A DNA stretch of 64,000 nt from Hafnia alvei (GTDB taxonomy: Bacteria; Pseudomonadota; Gammaproteobacteria; Enterobacterales; Enterobacteriaceae), in NCBI RefSeq assembly GCF_900095695.1, contig NZ_FMIQ01000046.1, forward strand, positions 62,001-126,000, read 5' to 3'. Under the pieces are notes generated by a model, which made no database searches, was not told the DNA's origin, and saw nothing but the letters and a program-made list of their open reading frames with translations. Below are positions 47,401-56,031 of this stretch, piece by piece (positions within the stretch are counted from its first letter, which is position 1; every line of letters starts with the position of its first letter). The position numbers and the translations under genes are program-made.

Positions 47401-48138
47401 ATGACGCAGAAATGGGTATTGATCACCGGCGGCAGTCGGGGGATTGGGCAGACGCTGGTCACTGAATTACTGCCCCGTTGGAATGTGGTATTTACGGGTC
47501 GCAGCGCGGAAAGCTTGGTGGGAACGCAGAGAAGAGCCGAAAATCTTCAAACTGACACCTGGGTACAAGGCTATGCCTGCGATGGGAAAAATGAACAACA
47601 GGTTGCCCTGCTGGCCCAACGATTAGTCGATAAATTTGGCGCGCCGAGCGCTATTATTCACAATGCTGGAGTGACGCGAGACGCACTGCATATACATCAA
47701 GACGCTGAGACTTGGCGTGATGTATTGGAGACCAATCTGGTGGCGATTATCAATTGGAACCGCATATTGCTTCCGGCGATGATGCTGCAAGGGCAGGGGG
47801 CGGTGGTGTTGATGTCTTCGGTGAGCGCTATCAAGGGAAACCGTGGTCAGACCGCCTATGCGGCGAGCAAAGCGGCAATGATGGGGCTTGCGCGTTCGTT
47901 GGCGTGCGAAGTGGGGCGTTTTGGCATTCGGGTCAACTGCTTGGCGCCGGGGCTTATCGATAGCGGTATGACTCAAGCTATGCCTGAATCTAAGCTAAAA
48001 GCCATGCGGCAGGAGATCCCGCTGCGCCGTTTAGGGCATCCGCATGAAGTCGCTAAAGCGGCAGAGTTTTTAATTGGTGAAAATAGCCATTACTTAACGG
48101 GACAAACGCTTATTCTCGACGGCGGGCTGTCCGCTTAA
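47401..48138 (+). CDS. 3-oxoacyl-ACP reductase (FabG-like SDR)
   Basis: A 245-residue short-chain dehydrogenase. NADPH-binding TGGSRGIG lies at residues 9-16 and NAG at 88-90. The catalytic Ser140 (SSVSAIKG), Tyr153 and Lys157 (TAYAASKAAM) have FabG spacing, and the C-terminal LTGQTLILDGG is present. It reduces the ketoacyl-ACP made by the FabF-like enzyme. It starts one base after the ACP stop. There is no enoyl reductase, so chains would keep hydroxyl or double-bond groups unless FabI is borrowed. Confidence 0.9.
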   Translation: MTQKWVLITGGSRGIGQTLVTELLPRWNVVFTGRSAESLVGTQRRAENLQTDTWVQGYACDGKNEQQVALLAQRLVDKFGAPSAIIHNAGVTRDALHIHQDAETWRDVLETNLVAIINWNRILLPAMMLQGQGAVVLMSSVSAIKGNRGQTAYAASKAAMMGLARSLACEVGRFGIRVNCLAPGLIDSGMTQAMPESKLKAMRQEIPLRRLGHPHEVAKAAEFLIGENSHYLTGQTLILDGGLSA

Positions 48139-48171
48139 TGGCCTGAGCATATCGATTAACTAAGTATGTTT

Positions 48172-49365
48172 TTATTCATGCTTTTCGCGATTTAACGCGT
48201 GGTTGAGTTTATCGATATGTTGCACCAATGCGCGTCTTTCACGCGTCGTTACCTGATAAATTTGCACCAACATGGCGGCGCGATCGCAGGCTAGACGAAA
48301 AAGAGCTGGTGGTATTTCACTTTGCCGTACGGCCAGTTTTAAATCAGCGATAAGTTCATGGGTAGAAAGCTTTTTTTCTAGCGCCAAAGCGGTTCGATGG
48401 CTGACGGATAAAATATCTTGTTCGGCAGAGCCGCTTGTTCTTTCTTCTTTAGAGGATGACAGCAACATGCACCATTCAGCGATATCACTCATTCCTTCAA
48501 TCGGTTGAAGTATCTCCCAAATATGCTGAGGGGAGTTTGGTGAACTTCGATCGAGGCTGCCGATGTTGTGCAAAAAGCCAGCGATTTCTGTTTTTAGACA
48601 CTGTGTGGGGGAAATACCTGATTCTTTTGCCAGATAACCCGCCAGACGTCCCACGACCAGTGAATGGCAATCATCATCTTCGCTGAATTGATCGATGATA
48701 AAAGCCAGCAAATTCATAATATCGCGGAAGTTATGCAACGAGATTGTATTGTTATGAATCCGGGGGATTTCTCTAATGTAATCTAGGTAGTTAGAGGATT
48801 GAATCACAGACCAAAAATCATCACGTGCAGCGATTTTCGTAAAGGCTTGAATAAATTCAGGTTTATACAATACATTGATGCCTTCCTGAATTTTCTTTGT
48901 TAGCACATCGCGTAGAGCAAACAGATCTTGGTGTCGATATTGTGCCAGCAGCACATCAATGCGATCGGCCAAGTAGATAATGTGGCTTTCTTCGGGCACT
49001 TGCTCACCGTCAATAATGCTGCCGGTGCCGTAATCCCAGCTGGTGTGATGATAGCGAACAAAATCGCTAAGCGGTTTGAATAGTGGAATATGAGCTAATA
49101 ACAAACCACCTATAAGTGCATGATTGTTATGATCATTATCATAATAGCTGAGCGGCGCTAGTCTGGACTGCTCATTCAGGCCGCCGATATCATGTAACAG
49201 CGCAGCCAGAAGCGTTTGACGACAGCTTGCGGGTGAGAACGACGCTTCTTTGGCTAGATGCCAAGCTATGAATGCCGTTCGAACATGATGCATGTTCAGC
49301 TTTGGGTTTATCATATCAATGGTTTTCGATATGCAGGCTAATGTATGTATTAGGTTTATATCCAT
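48172..49365 (-). CDS. Tandem HD-domain protein
   Basis: 397 residues. The first HD domain (about 25-150) has HHVRTAFIAWHLA, ALLHDIGGL, NHALIGGLLLAHI, YHHTSWDYGTG and ADRIDVLL, resembling HD-GYP phosphodiesterases, but the GYP triad reads differently (DYGTG). The second HD-like domain (about 225-290) reads GFLHNIGSL, with HD changed to HN, so it is likely inactive. Cyclic-nucleotide phosphohydrolase activity or ligand sensing is possible. It is convergent with the ketoreductase gene (33-base gap) and upstream of regulatory genes. AT-rich. Confidence 0.68.
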   Translation of the reverse strand: MDINLIHTLACISKTIDMINPKLNMHHVRTAFIAWHLAKEASFSPASCRQTLLAALLHDIGGLNEQSRLAPLSYYDNDHNNHALIGGLLLAHIPLFKPLSDFVRYHHTSWDYGTGSIIDGEQVPEESHIIYLADRIDVLLAQYRHQDLFALRDVLTKKIQEGINVLYKPEFIQAFTKIAARDDFWSVIQSSNYLDYIREIPRIHNNTISLHNFRDIMNLLAFIIDQFSEDDDCHSLVVGRLAGYLAKESGISPTQCLKTEIAGFLHNIGSLDRSSPNSPQHIWEILQPIEGMSDIAEWCMLLSSSKEERTSGSAEQDILSVSHRTALALEKKLSTHELIADLKLAVRQSEIPPALFRLACDRAAMLVQIYQVTTRERRALVQHIDKLNHALNREKHE

Positions 49366-49422
49366 GATTATTTTTATTTGAGGTGAGTGGTTTTTATGTT
49401 TTTTCTTTTAATTAATAACTAG

Positions 49423-49896
49423 TTATCTTACGTGACAACCATACTGTGGAAAAATTGAGTTACCGAATAGCATGACGCCATCATAAGATTTGTTAATGTA
49501 AATGATGCGGTTTTTATCGCTGTTACTAAAAAAAAGTTCAGAGGCGGTATTATCATCAATGTTGTCGGAGTCGTATCGAGAGGTCTTTATCGCCGTCACT
49601 TTATAGAGGTGAAAGGTTTTGTTGTAGGCTTTGTAGGTAACCTGAATGCTTCGGGAAATAATGTATCGTTCATTGTTGCGGGTTAATAAACCATCAACAT
49701 TAATAAAGAGATAGTTTTGTGATGTTTCTATCGAGAGCATACCTGTTGAAATGGTATGCATATCGTTAATGTTTTGCTCAATAGAGAAGTCTGCGTCGCA
49801 GATAAAACTATCTGGTGCATGATATTTTAATACGGCCCATAAAATCACCACCGTAGAGCAGAGAAATATGATAGATAGATAAATTTTCTTATGCAT
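49423..49896 (-). CDS. FidL-like membrane protein
   Basis: 157 residues with one N-terminal transmembrane segment (about 5-24, IYLSIIFLCSTVVILWAV) and an extracytoplasmic domain with Cys in FICDADFS and YGCHVR. It overlaps the upstream ToxR-like gene by eight bases. In Salmonella SPI-3 a small membrane protein, FidL, is coupled to the ToxR-like MarT; this pair has the same layout. It may modulate the regulator. I used ATG 49896; ATG 49947 lies inside the upstream gene. Confidence in the FidL match is moderate. Confidence 0.6.
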   Translation of the reverse strand: MHKKIYLSIIFLCSTVVILWAVLKYHAPDSFICDADFSIEQNINDMHTISTGMLSIETSQNYLFINVDGLLTRNNERYIISRSIQVTYKAYNKTFHLYKVTAIKTSRYDSDNIDDNTASELFFSNSDKNRIIYINKSYDGVMLFGNSIFPQYGCHVR

Positions 49897-50638
49897 TTTT
49901 CTTTTCTCTATAATAGTGACTTGTACACCTGTTTTTTTCTTCATCACATTCTGTAATGAAAATCTGGATGTTGGTTCCTAGAACACTATTTCTCTGTTTT
50001 TTATAAATGTAGAGCTTTTTCTTACTCGAACAGTCAAGCTTATCTAAGGACAAATGTCCCAACTGCTCATTATTTATCACATCATTAAACGGAAGGTTTG
50101 AAGGTATAAATATAATACAGCTTTCTTTTGTGATCTTTTTAATTCCTACCTCTTTATTGTTATTTGTGAACTTAATAATAACCGTGAGTAACAAAAAAAG
50201 AAGGGTGATTATTGTTGCTGATATTGCTATAGGGCGCAACCAAGAATCCATTTTTTCAGTTTTTTCTTGCTTTATTGGTGTAGGTGTAAAAAAAGAATTG
50301 TATTCTTGATCGCACGTAATGATGGCATCTTCAGCAATTTTAAAACCAATTCTTGGCACGGTAATGATGATGTTTTTTTGAATGCCGAGATGGTTCATAT
50401 TTTTTCTTAACGTAGAGATATACTGGTTTAGATTGCTGTTAGATGCTCTAGCACCATATTTGTCAAATACGGACTGAAATATTTCCCCGCGAGAGAGAAT
50501 ATCACTACGGTGCTGCAGTAACTCAGTAAGTAGACGATTAGAGGTTTGCGATAGTTCGATACAATCTCCGGTAATAATATTGACCAGTGACGCATCTTCA
50601 GTATCAAAGGTGACAAATCCCTCTATATCGAACCTCAT
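49889..50638 (-). CDS. ToxR/MarT-like transmembrane transcriptional regulator
   Basis: 249 residues. An N-terminal OmpR-type winged helix (about 1-100, with HRSDILSRGEIFQSVFDKYG and IITVPRIGFKI) precedes a single transmembrane segment (about 135-158, AISATIITLLFLLLTVIIKF) and a Cys-containing periplasmic domain. This plan matches CadC/ToxR/MarT proteins. ATG 50638 has GGAG; the longer start adds four residues. It may control the fimbrial operon or the peptide cluster. AT-rich compared with flanking genes, a sign of transfer. Confidence 0.78.
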   Translation of the reverse strand: MRFDIEGFVTFDTEDASLVNIITGDCIELSQTSNRLLTELLQHRSDILSRGEIFQSVFDKYGARASNSNLNQYISTLRKNMNHLGIQKNIIITVPRIGFKIAEDAIITCDQEYNSFFTPTPIKQEKTEKMDSWLRPIAISATIITLLFLLLTVIIKFTNNNKEVGIKKITKESCIIFIPSNLPFNDVINNEQLGHLSLDKLDCSSKKKLYIYKKQRNSVLGTNIQIFITECDEEKNRCTSHYYREKKNA

Positions 50639-50807
50639 GTTAATCTCCATACTAAATCAAGTTTTTTTAGCTTGGTTAGGTTTTTAATATAAAAAACACA
50701 TAAATATCAGGTAAAAATATCGTTATTATTGATTTCCTGGGCTAATCTTGCTGCCTGTGCAGGCGGGAAGCATACTGGGGCTCATTTGATAACAAGGAGC
50801 TCGGCAA

Positions 50808-51173
50808 ATGAAACTTGAATCTTATTCTTCTCATCCTTCTTTATTGTTCCAAGGACAACGTGTTCCACAGGATAATCTTAGAGTGTTGGCGGCAGCAATG
50901 AATTTAAGTAACCACATGATGGTTAGCGTGCCGGAACAGGGATTGATTCTCCGTTTATTAGAAAGAGATAGAACAGAGGGGCTGTCTACAAGGCAATTAG
51001 CCGAACTATGTGAAGTCTCGATTTATAGAGTCAGGCATTTGCTTCTTCCTTTGGAAAAAGAGGGGAGGATTGCTAGGGATAAAATGCAAAAACACCATCG
51101 GTGGTTTTTATCTGAAGAGCCTGTAGAAATTGCAAATGATTCTAACAAGGCGGTTTTTTGTTTGCAACAATGA
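50808..51173 (+). CDS. PapI/FaeA-like fimbrial regulator
   Basis: A 121-residue small winged-helix protein. The segment GLSTRQLAELCEVSIYRVRH followed by LLLPLEKEGRI is closely like PapI ([20 protein letters not shown]). PapI-type proteins work with Lrp at GATC sites to set phase-variable pilus expression. Here it may control the fimbrial operon 15-22 kb upstream. RBS AAGGAG is good. It is divergent from the MarT-like gene. Confidence 0.75.
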   Translation: MKLESYSSHPSLLFQGQRVPQDNLRVLAAAMNLSNHMMVSVPEQGLILRLLERDRTEGLSTRQLAELCEVSIYRVRHLLLPLEKEGRIARDKMQKHHRWFLSEEPVEIANDSNKAVFCLQQ

Positions 51174-51767
51174 AGGGTAACTCGGAATCATTACCTTAAT
51201 ATAAAAAGATCAAATAATGAAGATCTCGCAGATTTACAAGAATGTTCCTATTTTATGATTTTTGCCAAGTGACGCAATGTCGTTAGCATGTTTCAGGTAC
51301 ATTTAATATTGTTATTATGTGTTTTTTCTGAAATGTAAATATTAAAAGATGCCATATTTATTTTTTCATCAGCCAAGATGAGAATGCAAACTAGAATTTA
51401 CAATCTTTATTCATGATTTACAGATTTCATTTGATGATTTTGATAAAAACTTAATCGAGCATTAATGTTAAAGTTGCTAAGTAAGAGCTTGTTTAACTTT
51501 TATAACATTGAGCTAATGAGAGGGATGCTTTTCTGACAAAGCATGAAAGGTGTCCCTTTTTTATGGCAACGTGCGCAGTGAATATGACTACCGCGCACGT
51601 TGTTATGCATTTGTTCGTACTGTGGGTTACGAGCGGCCATAAGTTTAGGTGGCAGGCGTTGTGTGTGCATCAGTCAGAGATTAGCCCTCTAGGCTGTTTT
51701 TTATTTCGCATTTCAATCAATGCGGCGTAGTATCTTCACCTTGATTGTTTTCTAACCATAATTTCAT
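51174..51767. other. Intergenic region with two strong hairpins
   Basis: Nearly 600 bases without a supported gene. At 51521-51562, AGGGATGCTTT, TCTGAC, AAAGCA and TCCCTTTTTT make a terminator-like fold. At 51567-51602, CAACGTGCGC pairs perfectly with GCGCACGTTG around 16 bases. Only very short frames (13 codons or fewer) were seen in the part I read. An unannotated small RNA ending at the first hairpin is conceivable. Confidence 0.4.
51521..51562 (+). terminator. Terminator-like hairpin
   Basis: The TGCTTT / AAAGCA stem is topped by TCTGAC and flanked by AGGGA / TCCCT, then TTTTTT. It is about 350 bases after the PapI-like gene stop, which is far for that gene, so it may end a separate transcript. 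Confidence 0.5.
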
Positions 51768-52241
51768 ATGATCCAAATATTACCGCTGTCTGAAGTTCCA
51801 GAGCACCGTGAGTTGATAACTGATTGGTTATTCACATCTTTTGGCAGTGAAAATAGCCGAGATTTTTTTGCCAGCATTGTGCGTAGTAGCCTGCGCCCTG
51901 AAGGTTTGCCGATAACTTTTGTGGCTTTGCAAGACGATAAGCCAGTGGGTACCGTGGGATTGTGGCGCTGTGATTTGATTAGCCGCCAAGACCTATTTCC
52001 ATGGCTGGCCGCACTCTATATTGATGAAGGCCAGCGAGGCCGAGGATTAGGCATTCAGCTACAGCGTTACGTGGAGGACTTTAGCCGCCGAGCCGGATTC
52101 AAAGAACTTTATCTCTACGCGACCTTTGCCGATTATTACGAACGTTTTGGCTGGCAGTATATTGGCGACGGGCTGGACTATCCTGACCAGCCCGTGCGTT
52201 TGTATCGGAAAAATATCGCCCTCAGTCCCTCATCTGACTAG
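51768..52241 (+). CDS. GNAT-family acetyltransferase
   Basis: A 157-residue GNAT. The acetyl-CoA pyrophosphate loop is [14 protein letters not shown], preceded by the strand PWLAALYI and followed by [16 protein letters not shown]. The substrate is unknown. The start has only a weak RBS-like sequence. Its TAG stop overlaps the stop of the convergent sugar isomerase gene (CTAG at 52238-52241), so the two genes end on the same four bases. Confidence 0.78.
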   Translation: MIQILPLSEVPEHRELITDWLFTSFGSENSRDFFASIVRSSLRPEGLPITFVALQDDKPVGTVGLWRCDLISRQDLFPWLAALYIDEGQRGRGLGIQLQRYVEDFSRRAGFKELYLYATFADYYERFGWQYIGDGLDYPDQPVRLYRKNIALSPSSD

Positions 52242-53662
52242 GCGATTTGCTGGGTGCGAATATCTAAGACAGAAGCCAATTTTTCTAACTGTGATCCCCA
52301 GTGACCCAAACCAATCGCGCAGTGATGAGCGGGGCCTCCCATCGACCAGTCACGAGTGAAGTTTCTTGCCCCTATACTAAAACGGTAACGGCTATTGGTA
52401 TTGCCGATATCTAGCGTTTCTCCCGCGACAGATTCACCTTCGGCATATTGTAAAACGACGTCACCGTTGCGCTCTTCAATAACAGATAAAAATGTGACCG
52501 GCCCATTTTTTACCGACATCTGAATGGATACGCCACAGCCCGGTTTGCCATGATAAACGGGTAAAGGAACAAGCCTCACCTCGCCTTCAGCCATCAGCGG
52601 ATGTGCTGGGCCGTCATGGCCCCAGAGCACAACATCATCGCTAAATTCGATGCCATACGGTTCAGAGAACGAACCGCCTGCACCGAGCAGGGAGAATATT
52701 TTCATCGCTATCACATTTTTAACTTCATATTCGCCAGCAACTGGAATTGATTTTTGGGTCAGCAGCGTATTACCCGCAATCACAGAGGTGACGATATTTT
52801 CATAGTCGTTACCGTTTTTGCCCTCATAGTAATAAGCCAGTGCGCCGAGTTGATGCCGTTCTACCAGAGAATCCAATGCGCAAGCGGTGTGGGCCGCACG
52901 CGTTACCTCAGAATCAGAACACTGATCATCAATAACGAATGCTAGCTCCATTTCAGCACGCTTATTATTCAAGGCCGCTTGAGTGGTTTCTTGTCGTAGC
53001 TGATTTAGCTCACACATTTCTAGTGGTTTAAAGCGCACGCCTAAACGAGCAGACAGGTTGGTTAGGTTGCTGTAAACGTCATACATGCCGTCATAATAGT
53101 GCCCAAGCAGACCGACTTGAGTGTGACCTAAAGCAGTTCGTATCTGGTATGCCCTGAGCCACTCTTCTAGCTCAGACCAGACCTCTTTATCGTCATGCAG
53201 CGCGCCAACTAAAAGCTGAAAACTGATATTGGCACGGTTAAAAACGTTGGCCAGTTCCGGGGCACTACAGGCCTGACAATGCGCCAGCCATTCACCTGTT
53301 CGATGCCCTCGATCGCTCATTTCCCGAATGCGCTGATAGGGCAGACCGAGGTCAGGCTGTAATGCGAGCACGAGTACTGGTTTGCCCAGCGCCTGTACCA
53401 GAGGCAATACGGTAGCGCTGAGGGCGTAGGTGCTAATATAAAGCACAACGACATCAACGGGCTGGTGGCGAGCTGTTTTTAGCAAGGCATCAGCCGAGGA
53501 GATGGAGTCAATAAGTCCGCCGTTGCGAACGTGATGCTGGTTCATCAGCCATTGTTCAATCTCACCCACATAGCCTTCGAGACGTGATTTTAAACCATGA
53601 AACTGTGGCCAATAAGTATCAAGCCCAATCCCAAAAAGTAAAATATTCAGAGGGTTTTTCAT
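52238..53662 (-). CDS. L-fucose/L-arabinose isomerase-family protein
   Basis: 474 residues resembling the FucI/AraA-like superfamily (COG2407 type). The N-terminal substrate-binding-like domain has [14 protein letters not shown], a central [16 protein letters not shown], and C-terminal [15 protein letters not shown] and [16 protein letters not shown]. It is likely an aldose/ketose isomerase. It lies 11 bases downstream of rhaT with the same direction, so its substrate may be a 6-deoxy sugar brought in by RhaT. A true RhaA is present elsewhere, so it is not the main rhamnose isomerase. Start at 53662 gives MKNPLN. Confidence 0.72.
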   Translation of the reverse strand: MKNPLNILLFGIGLDTYWPQFHGLKSRLEGYVGEIEQWLMNQHHVRNGGLIDSISSADALLKTARHQPVDVVVLYISTYALSATVLPLVQALGKPVLVLALQPDLGLPYQRIREMSDRGHRTGEWLAHCQACSAPELANVFNRANISFQLLVGALHDDKEVWSELEEWLRAYQIRTALGHTQVGLLGHYYDGMYDVYSNLTNLSARLGVRFKPLEMCELNQLRQETTQAALNNKRAEMELAFVIDDQCSDSEVTRAAHTACALDSLVERHQLGALAYYYEGKNGNDYENIVTSVIAGNTLLTQKSIPVAGEYEVKNVIAMKIFSLLGAGGSFSEPYGIEFSDDVVLWGHDGPAHPLMAEGEVRLVPLPVYHGKPGCGVSIQMSVKNGPVTFLSVIEERNGDVVLQYAEGESVAGETLDIGNTNSRYRFSIGARNFTRDWSMGGPAHHCAIGLGHWGSQLEKLASVLDIRTQQIA

Positions 53663-53673
53663 TGTGCGATTTC

Positions 53674-54708
53674 CTACGAGGCCATGCCTAGGCCAACGAT
53701 ATTGGCCGCTAAGATAATGATCAGGCAGCCAATGCACAGCACGCTGACCGGTTTTTTGCTGTTGCATTTCCACTCTTTGAGCAACAGGCCAACAATTCCG
53801 CCGCACAATACGTAGAAGCTCATGTGCAGCATCCAGCTCATATAGTCGTATTGGGCTGGAATTTTGGCGTGTCCCCATGCATAGAAGAAGAACTGTAGAT
53901 ACCACATGAGACCGGCCAACATGGAGAACAGCACATTGGTGATGATGAGTTTACGTGGCAATGAGAAATCGTTTTTGACCGAGATATTTTTGAGCGTAGC
54001 AAGGCGAATGAAGCAGTAACCGAGGTTGATAACGGCTCCGCCACCCATAATGATCACGTAGCTCGGCAATGCGACATAAAGAGAGTCGATTCCCAACGCA
54101 GCTGCGGCTTCATGCATTGGCTTAGCGGCATCCATGGCAAACGACATACCCGCAGAAAAAATTCCGCACATGACGGCGAGAATCAGGCCTTTTTTCAGAT
54201 TGAACTCTTCAGCGCGGATCCCTAAGGCTCTTTCTTTGAGTAACCCCGCATAGCTGACCGTTGCTACCCCAATAAGAGCAACTAACACGCCCAACAGCGT
54301 CATTCTTCCACCGGGAGTTCCAAATAGAACGTCAACGCGGCCTTGAATAATCGGCGTCATTAAGGTGCCAATGATGAGCGTAATACCGATGGCAATGCCG
54401 ATCCCCATCGACATGCCAAGGTAGCGCATTGTTAGGCCGTAGTTGATATTGCCGATGCCCCACATGGCGCCAAATAGAAATACCGGAAGCAGCACCGAGA
54501 AGCTAAACGATCCGTAATAAGCCCAAAAGTTAGGCAGAAGGATGTAGCTTACTAACCAAGGCAAAACCAGCCACGATACAAATCCGCCGATGGACCACAT
54601 GGTTTCCCACGACCAACTTTTTACCTGTTTAAACGGCGCATAAAAGCATGCTGCACTGGCCGCGCCAACCAGATGCCAGATGATTCCCAAAACAATAGAG
54701 TCGTTCAT
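53674..54708 (-). CDS. rhaT: L-rhamnose-proton symporter
   Basis: 344 residues, the E. coli RhaT length, with ten membrane segments. It has the same core text ([20 protein letters not shown] and [20 protein letters not shown], then [20 protein letters not shown]). It imports L-rhamnose or L-mannose-type 6-deoxy sugars with H+. In E. coli it follows rhaR; here it is 28 kb from the rha operon and paired with an isomerase-family gene. ATG 54708 is chosen; the longer frame adds a non-membrane leader. Confidence 0.93.
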   Translation of the reverse strand: MNDSIVLGIIWHLVGAASAACFYAPFKQVKSWSWETMWSIGGFVSWLVLPWLVSYILLPNFWAYYGSFSFSVLLPVFLFGAMWGIGNINYGLTMRYLGMSMGIGIAIGITLIIGTLMTPIIQGRVDVLFGTPGGRMTLLGVLVALIGVATVSYAGLLKERALGIRAEEFNLKKGLILAVMCGIFSAGMSFAMDAAKPMHEAAAALGIDSLYVALPSYVIIMGGGAVINLGYCFIRLATLKNISVKNDFSLPRKLIITNVLFSMLAGLMWYLQFFFYAWGHAKIPAQYDYMSWMLHMSFYVLCGGIVGLLLKEWKCNSKKPVSVLCIGCLIIILAANIVGLGMAS

Positions 54709-55213
54709 TGGTCCTATCCTTTTTGTTATTGGTGAGAAGCGGCAATGGGGTGCATCAGTGTGTAGGGCGCCACTTCTTTGACGATAGGAGTCTAAATAGT
54801 GTGCAGATTTCACACCTTCGGATAGCTGCCGCACAAGGTGTAGGGATGGCAGAATTTAGCAGGTTGGGCCGATGGCGATCACAAAAGCATTTAAAAGCAG
54901 GAGGTTATTGCGATGTGTATGACAGCCAATGGAAATTGCAGCATATTGAAGGAATACTATGAAATATAAGAACTTTCTTATGAGAATAAAATTCCTTAAT
55001 CAAAATTAGCTTTTAGCTAATAAGCTATTTATGATTGCCAACGTATACCTATCATGCTCCAAACTGCATTTTTATTGGCTGTGTTCACACACTCTAATCG
55101 CTGATGAAGCTCTTTAATGCAATTCGAATTATGCTGGGTACAATCTATTTTTTGGTGCGTCGGAGGCCATTAGGTATACTCTATGGCTAACCTGTCGAGG
55201 GATGAGAAACGCG
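54709..55213. promoter_or_regulatory. rhaT upstream region
   Basis: About 500 bases with no supported gene. A CRP-like GTGTGCAGATTTCACAC stands near 54800 but its half-site spacing is not standard. A small dyad TTAGCT-TTT-AGCTAA lies at 55006-55020. RhaS-type cores (TTGCCA ... GAGAAGGT) as at rhaB were not recognised. It probably contains the rhaT promoter and that of the small coiled-coil gene. Confidence 0.3.
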
Positions 55214-55537
55214 ATGTCTGATTTGGAAGTGCAACTGCGTAATTCGCTAGCGGCTTTAGATGATCTTAAAGAAAGCTTTGAGCAACAGCGTCTCGTATGG
55301 CAACAAGAATGCGAAGGAATACGCATGCAGCTCGAACAGGCGCGTCAGCGCGAAGCTGCTCTCCTGCTTAAGAATGAACAGCTGACACGCAAGCTGGTTG
55401 AAATGGGCTCTTTGCCAGAAAATAATCCGCTGTTAAAGCAGTTCAAGATGGTTGGAGCGCATATTGAGGCTTTAGCTCAGGAGGCGACTGCATTTAATAA
55501 TTATATTTCTTCGGTGTCGGCGCCAGAAACCCACTAA
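55214..55537 (+). CDS. Small coiled-coil protein of unknown function
   Basis: 107 residues, highly charged, Leu/Gln/Glu-rich, with an almost continuous coiled coil (about 3-70, SLAALDDLKESFEQQRLVWQ and QARQREAALLLKNEQL). It then has a short C-terminal helix (NNPLLKQFKMVGAHIEALAQ). No signal or membrane segment. I do not recognise it. It has its own terminator and sits before tatE. ATG 55214 (GAGAAACGCG before it) is preferred, but an ATG at 55202 is possible. Confidence 0.65.
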   Translation: MSDLEVQLRNSLAALDDLKESFEQQRLVWQQECEGIRMQLEQARQREAALLLKNEQLTRKLVEMGSLPENNPLLKQFKMVGAHIEALAQEATAFNNYISSVSAPETH

Positions 55538-55563
55538 GGGAAAACCTGACTGACGTGATACCC

Positions 55564-55590
55564 AAGCCGCTCATGATGAGCGGCTTTTTA
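55564..55590 (+). terminator. Rho-independent terminator
   Basis: AAGCCGCTCA pairs perfectly with TGAGCGGCTT (loop TGA-like centre), followed by TTT. It is 27 bases past the coiled-coil gene stop. Confidence 0.88.
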
Positions 55591-55801
55591 CTTTATATCC
55601 CGCCCAAAATGCTGCAACGCGTATGCCCATCGTCTATGGTTAATTGTGGTTGAGAGCAATTTCTATTGTTCAGAATACGTTTAACTCTGTTACATATTCA
55701 CATTGCTAATAGGGACAAATTGGATATTAATAGACACATTATTACGACCGTTTTTTAGTCAGTCGGTACTGCCGTCTGATGTATTCATTAAGAAGGTGTT
55801 T

Positions 55802-55999
55802 ATGGAAGGTATCAGTATTACCAAATTGTTGGTGATTGCGGTTCTGGTTATTCTGCTGTTCGGTACAAACAAACTGCGCACTCTGGGCGGTGACCTAGGT
55901 GCCGCGCTGAAAGGCTTTAAGAAAGCGATGAATGACGACACAGCTAAACCAAGTGCGGATGCCGATAGCGCCGCACCTCGCGTTGACCATAAAGACTAA
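55802..55999 (+). CDS. tatE: Sec-independent translocase TatA/TatE subunit
   Basis: 65 residues. The N-terminal membrane helix [18 protein letters not shown] is followed by the amphipathic helix [20 protein letters not shown] and an acidic tail. It matches E. coli TatE (67). It forms part of the twin-arginine translocation pore for folded proteins. RBS AGGTG precedes ATG 55802; an upstream frame from 55703 is discarded. It is followed by a strong bidirectional terminator and the convergent lipA. Confidence 0.93.
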   Translation: MEGISITKLLVIAVLVILLFGTNKLRTLGGDLGAALKGFKKAMNDDTAKPSADADSAAPRVDHKD

Positions 56000-56031
56000 T
56001 TCGGTTTTTCAGCGTCTGCTGAGTGACCAAT

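Noticed and set aside
36537-48138. Classical aryl-polyene (flexirubin-like) cluster
   Set aside because: KS, DH, ACP, KR and LpxL-like genes recall such loci, but ammonia-lyase, glycosyltransferase, MMPL exporter and LolA-like genes are absent, while a GG-leader peptide and a C39 exporter are present.
52238-52241. Frameshift or fusion of the acetyltransferase and isomerase genes
   Set aside because: The genes are convergent and simply share the stop bases CTAG; both reading frames are intact.
54790-54820. CRP site upstream of rhaT
   Set aside because: GTGTGCAGATTTCACAC is palindromic but its half-site spacing is off by one from the CRP consensus; left as a weak note only.
54708-54962. 84-codon frame opposite the rhaT upstream region
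   Set aside because: No RBS, no domain, and AT-rich random-like composition; in a promoter gap.
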